A DNA stretch of 64,000 nucleotides from the NCBI RefSeq assembly GCF_902459465.1, contig NC_047066.1, positions 21,207,047-21,271,046 on the forward strand. The letters are read 5' to 3'. Below, one piece after another: positions 10,701 to 20,000 of this stretch. Below the pieces are notes generated by a model. It was given only the letters and a program-made list of their open reading frames with translations, was not told the origin of the DNA and made no database searches. Every line of letters starts with the position of its first letter. The first letter of the stretch is position 1. The stretch comes from Asterias rubens. Taxonomy: Eukaryota > Echinodermata > Asteroidea > Forcipulatida > Asteriidae. A program made the translations under genes and the position numbers.

Positions 10701-13700
10701 TTTAGCAAAATTCAGTCAATAATTTAACATCTGGTTCATCAAAATGTGCTTGAAATTTGATACTCCTGCATTAGCATGCAACAGTTTAAAAGATAGTAAT
10801 TGTAGCATTCAGTGATCAAATAAAGATGGTTCAAACCAATAAAATAAAAGAAACTGGATGATAAGTGGGAAATCAAGAAAGTAAGTTGAGAGTTTTTAAT
10901 GTGAAGGTGCAGGACCAATAGTTTGCTTTCACCTAATCGCTCGTTTTTTATGTGTTCTTTGCAGAATGAAAAAGATCAAACAATACAGATTAGCGGATGG
11001 CTTGGACAGGTAGGTATACACTTTGACGGGTGCGACTCCGGTGTAGTTAAGCCATAAAAAAGATCGCTGCAAAAACTGGGATGCTTAGATGTTGTTCAGT
11101 GGGTTTCAGTTCATTTCCATTGCGGTTTATTATGTAGTTTTCTGAATAATTAATCTAGTTTATTTCCAGTAGTTTATTTATGATTGTGTGTTATTAATTG
11201 TTTTTCCTCCATAGTAGGACCAATAAAATTAATTGAATTGAATTGAATTTAGTTGAAAACTGACACCATGGACGTAGACAACGAAAAGAGACTCAAAATA
11301 AACACATAGGTGTTATAATATATTATGAAAACATCACTGAACACGTCACTGAAAACATAACACCAATGCAATTGTGTTGACAGAAATTAGTCTTTAACAT
11401 GTTATGGTGTCAATTTAGATTTAGTTACTAAGTATCATTATGTGACAACACCTGTGCCTCAATTGTAACACCCCATTTGTGGTAGACTTGTGTACACGTT
11501 GTTAATCATGGTCCCACGCGGTGAGATAGTCGAGTTGTCACTGCTCTCGCGCGAACCAGCAGTTCGCGTGGAGAGCAGCACCGCTGCAACTCGATTATCT
11601 CACCGCGTGGGACCATAAACGACTTGTCCACAAGTCTACATTTGTGGCAGTGATTTACCAAGGCTGACAAAGGGTGATGAGCAGCGATCGCTTTCCACCT
11701 GCATTGTTCAATTTAGATTCATATTATTAATGCAAAAATTGGGTTCTCCAAATGAACAGCCATCTTGTTTTTTTAAATAGCCTTTGTTTACTATTGTTTG
11801 TGGCACCTAATTGTCTATTTTGATTGATCACGTCCATCACCTTTGGCATTTTGGGGTGGATTTGTTGAAGTCTGAACAAAAAGGTGTCGTATAACTCCAC
11901 ATCAAAAGAAGAACAAACATAATGACGACTTATCAAGAAGTCAGGCAAAGTCTTGGCATGCCCAAATGCGGTCACATTATTGGTCAATCGAAATAATCTC
12001 TTTAAATCTTTTGTTGATTGACTGTTTGTTTGTCTGTCTGTTTGTTATTTTTATATCTTATGATTTAATTCCAGATTTGGGAGGATGAGTTCCTGGCTTG
12101 GAATCCTGCTGAACATAATAATGTGACAAGATTGTTTGTTCACACTTCCAAAATGTGGGTGCCAGATATCACGCTGTATAAAAAGTAAGTCACTCCGACT
12201 CTTCCTCTGTACACAGTCACTGTAGTACAATACGAAAGTGTAAGACCACCAGGGCTAGTCACTCCCTTCATAGGGTAACCCCATCAGGGTCAAAGCACTG
12301 TTCTCAATGGGGCACTGTACGAGAAAAAGCCACACACAGAAGAAGGGAGAACCAAACATGATCGAACAAATCCCATATAAGCAACAGCAACATATCTATA
12401 CCACCAGGAACAAAATCAGAGAAAACGAAGCAACAACAAACCCATAAAGTTATTGGTGGTATAGCGCCACTATGTCTTTCTATAATTTATATAATCTATA
12501 TATTTATGCAAGTAACGTGTCTTTTTGTGTAAGAAAAACTCCCAGGTACCTTTAGTTAATAGATCGGGCTGCAAATTTTCGTACGACTTTTTTTTCGGTC
12601 CGGTGATTATACTACAGGGGTTCAATTTTTTTTTTTATTCGTATTTCAAAACTTGATTATTTCACATACCTTTTTTGAAAGAAGATGAACGAATGCAAGG
12701 TATGAAAACACTGCTGTTGATTTACGAAAACGTGCCAACGAAACCTTCTATCATTTTCTCTAGTGTGGACATAAACTTCGAGAGTTACAAGGATATCAAC
12801 GCCAAAGTGAGCTACACTGGTTTGGTCGACTGGAGTACACCAGTTATCCTCAAATGCACTTGCAACATCGACGCTCGACTGTATCCGTTCGACGTCCAGG
12901 TTTGCGAGTTGAAGTTCAGCGCATGGGCGTATGACGGTGCCGAAGTAGATCTCGTTCAAATCGAAGGACCGGTTTCTACGCAGAACCAGTTCCGTGATGA
13001 CAGTGTGTGGGAACTCATCAAGGTGGATGTGGTTCGCAGAGAGGTGCTTTATCCTTGCTGTACCACCCCCTTTCCTGATCTTGGGTACTTCATTCATCTC
13101 CGGAGACGGTCTCTTTTCCACGTCTTGAACATCATTATACCATGCCTGCTGCTGTCTGTCCTGAACCTGATGGTGTTTGTTCTGCCCCCCGAGTCGGGTG
13201 AGAAGATTCAGCTCGGGATGACCAACTTGCTAGCTCTTGTGCTCTTCCAGCAGCTCATCACTGACAACCTGCCACCAACGTCCGCAGACAAATCTCCTAT
13301 AATAAGTAAGTACGAATTTCCAACCATTGCTCATCTTGCATTATCACTTTTACCTTTCCGTGCCGGTGTCCCAGGGAAATCTCTGTCCGCCGGGGATTCT
13401 GTCCCCGTATGGAAAATCAACGATGGGCGAAGTGAGGACGAGTCAAAAGAGGGCGCTATCAAAATAAGTTTGTACACGGTTTGCCGTATAACGCACATAA
13501 TCTCTGGGGGGACAGAAACCTCTGCCACACCGCTACCGTATCCGCCAATTCCGCGTCGTGCAAGAGCGGTTCACTACTAAAAAATGACAACACAAGAATG
13601 CATACAGCAATATCAGCTTTTTGTGATTTTGCGAAGGCTGGTGCGCCGATCATCAGTCTTGATTTTGCGCACCGTGCCGTATTGACAGTCCCATCACTAT

Positions 13701-14393
13701 GATACAGTATAAACATTTGAGTAGAAGCTCATCATCCCATCCCAAGCGGTCTAGGAAGAAACTGGTCACGGGGGCCGAGCAAAACATAATTCTTTTGTAA
13801 AAAAAGGTTGCTGTCACTGTATTCTGTATTTTCCTAACCAATAACTTCACATTTTTTTGTCTGCAGCTTTCTACTTTACTCCAATGATTGTCCTTGCTTG
13901 CACTTCAATCATATGCACTGTGCTAGTACTCAAGCTGTTCTACCACAACGACCGACGCCCAGTGCCACGCTGGCTTCATCACACCACTTCCAAGCTTTCT
14001 CGTGCCGTTCTCTACAAGCTAAAATCCCGCCGTTTTAATGAACTGCCTTTCGGTGTGGACCCTGGAGCAGCAGAGCAGCGGTTACCACGAGAGTCTGGTG
14101 ATGAGTCCGAAGGTAGTGACGATGTCATCGAGACAAGCAACGGCAATAAAACACGCTGTCGTGCCTGTACGGCTCAGCACTCCCGTAAAGACGGGCCTTT
14201 GGGTAACGATACAGCCGTAGACATCAAAGTAAACGGGAGCCTGCCAGGTCTTAAGGATAAGGGGACACATGGGGACAGTGACCTAGATTGGAAGGATGTA
14301 GCCTTGGTTATTGACCGGGTCGCACTTGCCTTGTCAGTCACTGTCACGATATCCTCACTTATCCTTACTGTTGTTCTCTTCCTTTTGGGATAA
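7728..14393 (+). CDS. Nicotinic acetylcholine receptor-like alpha-type subunit A1
   Basis: Six coding exons: 7,728-7,785; 9,941-10,086; 10,965-11,009; 12,075-12,184; 12,764-13,305; 13,867-14,393. All have GT/AG borders and give an intact 475-residue frame. Residues 1-20 are a signal peptide (LFLYLLVCTLPTG). Loop D is ISGWLGQ, loop A is WVPDITLY, the Cys-loop is C153-C167 with 13 residues between, loop B is SAWAYDG and loop C carries the vicinal pair C218-C219 that marks alpha subunits. M1 contains IPCLLLS; M2 is [16 protein letters not shown] with Glu at -1' and no Pro-Ala insertion, so a plasma-membrane cation pore is predicted. M3, a roughly 110-residue loop, the MA helix (DLDWKDVALVIDR) and M4 follow. 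Exon 5 spans a region that vertebrate CHRNA7 splits over several exons. A2 is a recent duplicate. Poly(A) signals lie at 14,397, 14,826 and 14,983. Ligand and partners are unknown. Confidence 0.92.
10123..10510. repeat. TIR element, family 1 (A1 intron 2)
   Basis: A non-autonomous element of about 385 bp. Its ends are inverted repeats (AAAGGCAGTGGACACTATTG type) inside TTAA/TTTAAA, and a perfect hairpin sits inside (arms 10,285-10,305 and 10,309-10,329, 3-nt loop). The copy at 19,177-19,564 is its duplicate in A2. Other copies are at 29,067, 29,909 (partial), 30,939, 40,191 (inverted) and 45,353. Short open frames here are not genes. Confidence 0.85.
10511..10690 (-). repeat. Possible LINE 3' tail remnant (A1 intron 2)
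   Basis: Read on the minus strand the sequence runs AAGGCGCTGAAG-like text, AAAGCGCC and then an ATTATTATTTATTTA tail. This resembles the 3' end of the LINE at 24,461-26,177 (GGCGCTATATAAAT followed by ATT repeats). The same remnant lies in A2 near 19,565-19,745. Confidence 0.4.
11482..11639. repeat. Short fold-back element (A1 intron 3)
   Basis: Two arms of about 65-70 bp, nearly complementary: GTAGACTTGTG... and GGTCCCACGCGGTGAGATA on the left, CTCACCGCGTGGGACC and CCACAAGTCTAC on the right, with a short GC-rich centre. The A2 counterpart (20,536-20,708) has about 16 extra bases in the centre. It would form a strong hairpin in the intron RNA. Confidence 0.85.
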
Positions 14394-15126
14394 CAAAATA
14401 AAAACAAACTAAAAAAAAAAGACCCGGGTTCCAAATCCCAGGGGCCTTGACCACATTATGGATCAGGTTGACACAGACAGTGGGTTAAAATTGGATTCAA
14501 CTCAGATCCCATCCGTGGGCACGGATCAGGGTCAGGATCCGGAAGATTTTATAGCGTGACAAACCAAGTTATCTCGTGTACAAAAAGAGTAAACCTAAAT
14601 GCGAAGACACTGTCGCAAAACTCAAATTGACCCGGTTTGCGGGTGGGGCTTGATCAATTTCTTTAAGCTGACCAAAACAAGTGGTAGATATTGAGATTTT
14701 GACTGATATTTTACCGGTTTGACACAGTTTCGGGTCAGTTTGACATAGATTCCGGGTCAAAACATTACCAAAGCATGTTTTTATGTTTTCTTTTCCCTAT
14801 TTTCTTTTTCGGGGATGAGACGAACAATAAAGTTTTAAACTATTCTCTTACAAAAATTTAAGGAAACATTAATTATCCTCGAAAATAATATTCTGTGTGA
14901 TAATGTATCTTGCGAGCATGGGCAAACTATTATACTGATATTGTATAACCTTTGAGTATCTTTTGCACTGTAAAATGTATACAATAAACTTCAAGACGAT
15001 ATTTATATTATTTTTAGTTAATAATACAAATTACTGTAAATATATTTTACAAAGATTAATGTTCAGGTATTTATTTGTTGCAGCACCCGCTGCTGCTAAA
15101 ATAAAGGATTCGAACTGACTCTAGCT

Positions 15127-15260
15127 ACCGGGCAATCTCAGTGGTCTAGTTGGTATGACACTGCTCTAGAATTGCAAAGGTTGTGTGTTCGAACTCCACC
15201 CACAGAACTCGGGATTACAGTGCTTACACACCTCGGTGTTTATGGGTAAAACCAAAATTA
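15127..15260 (+). repeat. tRNA-derived SINE, copy 1
   Basis: The head has an A-box-like GTGGTCTAGTTGG and a B-box-like TGTTCGAACTCC, followed by the body ACAGAACTCGGGATTACAG and CTCGGTGTTTATGGGTAAAA. It lacks the linker (GAGTAATATGCTTGTGATT) that the duplicate at 24,255-24,370 keeps. Not a functional tRNA. Confidence 0.65.
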
Positions 15261-16247
15261 TATTTATTATTATTGGAAAGGCTTTATGGTGTAACTTTCT
15301 GAGTCAAATTAATTTATAACGGATGTTGTAATTATTACCATACTAAGTATTGCTTTCTATCGTGAAAGAAGAAAAAACGGTATAATTTTTTTAAATTGAT
15401 ATGTCATCCAATAACATTAAATGATTTTTTTTTATTAAAGCTATAATCAACGCCGATTGTTGACATGAACATAATAATAAACAACGTCTTCCAAGTGCGG
15501 AAATCAATCAGTTGACAAACTTCTCCTTTCTTTTTGCGTTGACATCAACACATTTTTTGTTTGCCTATTTCCACCGAGACAACCTTTTAGGATTTAAATG
15601 ATAACACTAATTACTTTTAGGACGATAGAAAAACAAATGCACCTGATCAAACTCACTACAGACCTTGTGCACCGACGTCATTCCCCCACCCTCTTGGAAG
15701 TAAAACAATGATTAAACATTGGACAGTGCATATAATACGCGCAGGTCACGGGATGGGCCAATGAGCAATGGTTATTTTGACCTCTATAGATAGTTGCAAC
15801 CTATAGATTCCATACCTTCCACCCAGGTAGTAGTTAACCAGCAGGACAGTTCTTTTCAGAAATGAAGTCTCAAAAAAACACCCCTAAAAATCTACTCTGC
15901 GGTAGCGCAGAAGTCTCCCGAATTCCGAAAAATCGACTCTACGGTAGTAGAATTTAAAGCAAGGCAAGTTCTCAAAAGAACACAATCTAACAGCACACAT
16001 TACCGCTAACCAAAATTTGATACTTAACGATGCAATGCCTCAAAACCAAAAGCTTTATGGTTGTGATACTAGGCTAAAAGTGTATGTAGCGCCCTCTCTC
16101 GAAACCCTACAAACAAGTATGGTGTGGCAATAAAGGAATCAGAGGCAACTGTGATGTATATTGGAACAGATCAGGCTTGATACGATGCCACAAATTAATC
16201 TGGAGACAAATTGTGAAAGACAACATAGGCATAAAGTCTAACGTGTA

Positions 16248-16278
16248 ATGATGGTGCGTTGTGCGAGTAATTACACCT
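16248..16278 (+). pseudogene. Truncated relic of gene B exon 1
   Basis: Thirty-one bases, from ATGATGGTGCGTTG to AATTACACCT, are identical to the start of gene B's signal-peptide exon at 27,200-27,230. The preceding several hundred bases match the gene B upstream region as well. After 16,278 the match stops and no donor or downstream exon follows. This is where the duplicated segment ends, so it is a by-product of the tandem duplication. Confidence 0.88.
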
Positions 16279-16557
16279 TACACTGCATGCACAACACTGG
16301 CTATTATTCATGAGCCAACCGCTACGCAGCCTCTGATTGGCTCCACCGGAAAGTCGGGGGAGATTTGCCGAAAAACAACAAAAAAGTTAAGACCCGTCGT
16401 TGCAAATATCCAAGACCATGGTGAGATCTAAATCAGAGAAACAGAGCGCCCGCTAGCGTTCGTTCATTACAAGCGTGTACAGTTTTTGCCGTGCATAGAT
16501 CGGAACGTTGGTTGTGTGTGACCACGCAACACCAATGGTCTTGGAACCAAGACTAAT
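16279..16557. other. Unique junction segment between the duplication copies
   Basis: About 280 bp with no counterpart at either outer boundary of the duplication. It contains an imperfect inverted pair, CCAAGACCATGG near 16,411 and CCAATGGTCTTGG near 16,530. It could be an inserted short element or ancestral sequence upstream of gene A. No gene is seen. Confidence 0.5.
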
Positions 16558-17008
16558 GGAATTCCGAAAACAAAAAAAAATTCTTGAAGGCAAACAATAT
16601 GAGCTGGTAGGTATTAAAGTACGGTAAACCTTTCACGTCACAAAGTACTTAAACCGCACGTCTAGGTGACAATCATTACAGCGTTTTGTATGTATGAGTG
16701 GGTACTTGGAACTCGGCATTCGGCATATAAGCCTGCAAGCAAGCGCTTCTTTCACAGGCCACACGTCATCCGTTGGAGACTGCAAATGCTGACTTTTGCT
16801 TTATTTAGTGATGTACTTTCAATGTTTTAAACAAGCAAAATCCAAGTTTGAATCAAGTCCTGATATTGAACATTCGTTGATCGTGACGAGTTTTCATGTG
16901 AGACTTTAAGACAACAGTGAACGTGAAAACTTACCATTGGAGAAGCTTGCATCTTGCTCGATCTATTGTTGCTGTGATGAATCTTTACTCACAATTATTG
17001 AAAGCATA

Positions 17009-20000
17009 ATGAGACAGTTTTGCTTCGGTTTGTTCCTGTATCTGCTAGTATGCACACTTCCAACGGGTAAGTAGGCAAATCTGCAATAAAAGTAAAGAAT
17101 TCTCACTTAAATAAATAAATAATACACAATATGTATCTTTCGTGAACGAAAAGCATTGGGGGGGGGGACTTTAATATTTTACAATTTTGTTTAATCAATT
17201 ACAGTCCTTAATATGTAAAACACTGAAATTCGTTTTGTTATTTTTACCGGAAAAAGATAGATTTGAACTTAAACGGCGATTCGAGAAAGACACAATCTGT
17301 ATTTACTAGTCTAAAATTAAGTTTAAAAATAAATACAAATATATCTCACAAATCCTTTGAGGCATTAATTAACTCAAGTTCACCAGCCATGTGCAAACAA
17401 TATTCAATTGTGACCCGCTCTGTGAAAATGAGTCAGATATAGGCAATTTCAGGAATTGAGTTAAATGCATGGCTGGAAAGAACACATCGGCAGCAGTAAT
17501 TTGGTATGTGTCTAAGCTTTGGGGTTATCGCGTTGCTGAGTTACACGCGTTTGAAATTAGCCACTACACCATTTTTTTGAAAAACTACCATATTTTAAAC
17601 TACCATTGTGTGATAAAGGATACAAATTAGACATAAGTATGATCACACAATTGTTGTATTCATAGCTTTATTGCCTAAAAGTAAGTGTTTTAAAGGTTAC
17701 CCATGCAACTTAAGATCTTAAAAAGAAAAGGGAAAAAAACATTTTCCACATTAAACTGTCCATAACTTAATATTGCATTGGGCGACATGTGACTCATTTC
17801 ACAGAGTGGGTCACAATTAATATTCACGTCAATACATAGGCCCTGTCCATGGAATTCTAACGCGAAAAGTTTGGTCTCTCTTTCGTTTTGAAAAAATAAC
17901 TGTCCGTCAACATTCGTTAAAAAAAAATCAAAAATACATAAACAGATTAATTAAAAAAATTAAATTTAAAAAGAACCAATTCGGCGAAAATCGGGCAGTG
18001 CAAGTTTAATGAAAAGTGTATTTAATTATTGATTTATTTGCGGTTTTAATTGGGAAATCTTTGTAGCACCATAGCTCAAGAAGTAAACTGCCGTTTTTTA
18101 GACTGTTTGTAGTTAAAGACTCCTTGGGGATTGGAGATTAATTTTGAAAAACCGTGACCCCATGTCGACCTCTACTTCCGGGTCAACCGGAAGTGGCACC
18201 ATAACTCATTCAGCATTTTCTTCTTTTTTTCAATGACAGACATCTTGGTAATTTTAGCTCATAATCCAAGCAAAAGAACACGGAACAGCTTTGTGTTTGT
18301 TCACAAACACCTAATGTCTAGTTATTGTTATTTTAGGCCGTTATAAGCCTCAAGAGAAAACAATACTGGTACCGTTAGGTTTCACTACACTGTTTGTTAT
18401 CGCATACGTTTTATTGTTCTTAGGTTATTCAACCTCTTCATCGTCCTTGTTTGTCGGTAATAAAAATATCACTCAAGGTTACATGAATCGCGTGAGCATT
18501 GGAGACGTTTCCAATTTTGTATTTCACTATTCTGAAATCAAGTTGCCAAAGGAGTAAAATAAAAAATACCACTTAAGTAACACGAATCGTGCGTGCATTG
18601 GAGACGTTTGCAATTTCACTATTCTGAAATGAAGTTAAAAAAATAAGTAATAAATAAACAAAAAAATAAACTATTACAAATACATTAATATTTCACTTAA
18701 TCATTTCGTGAACTTAATTTAACTAACTCTAGCTCATCAGCCATGTATAAACAGTATTCAATTACACATTACATAGACCTATGTTTTGTGTGCCCTGTCT
18801 ATGGAATAATATTGCGCACATTATTTTGTGTCTGTCTTTCGTTTTGAAATGAAAAATACACATAATAGGTTAATATCCAGACTTCTGAAGAAAATTGTTA
18901 AAAACTTTACAAACAAAATTATAATATCTATCTTTATTTAAAGGAACTATATAGGCCTAACGTTATTCACTTAATTTGTTTATTTTCAAAGGCACCGAGT
19001 CGAAGAAGAGCAACCGGTCAGCCCTCTTAGATAATCTGTTGGATGAGTACGGCCCACCATCTCTAAGACCTGTTCACAATTACTCCACGAAAGTCACCAT
19101 ACACTTCCGTCTCCTGATTACCCAAGTCATCGAGCTGGTATAGTTCCTTAAGATATTTTAATATTAATATCAGTTATTAAATGCAGTGGACACTATTGGT
19201 AATTACTTAAAATAATTATTAGCATAAAACCTTTCTTGGTGACAAGTAATGGGGAGAGGTTGGTGGTATAAAACATTGTGAGAAACAGCTCCCTCTGAAG
19301 TGCCATAGTTTTCGAGAAAGAAGTAATTTTCCACGAATTTGATTTCGAGACCTCAAGTTTAGAACTTGAGGTCTCGAAATCAACCATCTAAACGCACACA
19401 ACTTCGTGTGACAAGGGTGTTTTCTTGTTTCATTATTATCTCGCAACTTTGATGACCGATTGAGCTCAAATTTTCACAGGTTTGTTATTTTATACACATG
19501 TTGAGATACACCAACTGTGAAGGCTAGTCTTTGACAATTACCAATAGTGTCCACTGCCTTTAAATAAATAATAATAACTGTGTTTGTAAAGCGCCAAATT
19601 GCCAAAGGATACAAGGCGCTGAAGAAAGAGGGGAAAGGGACAGAACAAAGACAAAAACGACCAGCTATGCCGAAGGAAAAGAGTGGGTTTTTAGAGCATG
19701 TTTGAAGGTTGCGACACTGTTGGGAGAAAGGCATAATAAGTTTTCACGGTCAATTTTAGCAAAATTCAGTCAATAATTTAACATCTGGTTCATCAAAATG
19801 TGCTTGAAATTTGATACTCCTTCATTAGCATGCAACAGTTTAAAAGATAGTAATTGTAGCATTCAGTGATCAAATAAAGATGGTTCAAACCAATAAAATA
19901 AAAGAAACTGGATGATAAGTAGGAAATCAAGAAAGTAAGTTGAGAGTTTTTAATGTGAAGGTGCAGGACCAATAGTTTGCTTTCACCTAATCGCTCGTTT

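Larger units (their letters stand above)
7283..16278 (+). repeat. Tandem segmental duplication, copy 1
   Basis: This copy holds gene A1 with its promoter and intergenic tail. It matches 16,558-27,230 along its length, introns included, apart from discrete insertions and deletions such as the longer intron 1 here (about 8,770-9,265 has no counterpart). The left boundary is at GGAATTCCGAAAACAA (7,284 and 16,559). The right boundary cuts 31 bp into the first coding exon of gene B. Confidence 0.93.

Noticed and set aside
12657-13121. 154-residue minus-strand frame opposite A1 exon 5 (also opposite A2 at 21,730-22,194)
   Set aside because: It is the antisense of a highly constrained coding exon. 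Its conservation between A1 and A2 is fully explained by the duplication.
13190-13290. Anion-selective (GABA/glycine-like) channel
   Set aside because: M1-M2 reads SGEKI with Glu at -1' and no Pro-Ala insertion, and loop C has the nAChR vicinal cysteines, all pointing to the cation nAChR lineage.
16248-16278. A complete extra subunit gene starting here
   Set aside because: Only 31 bp of the first exon are present, with no donor, and the following sequence runs into the A2 upstream region.
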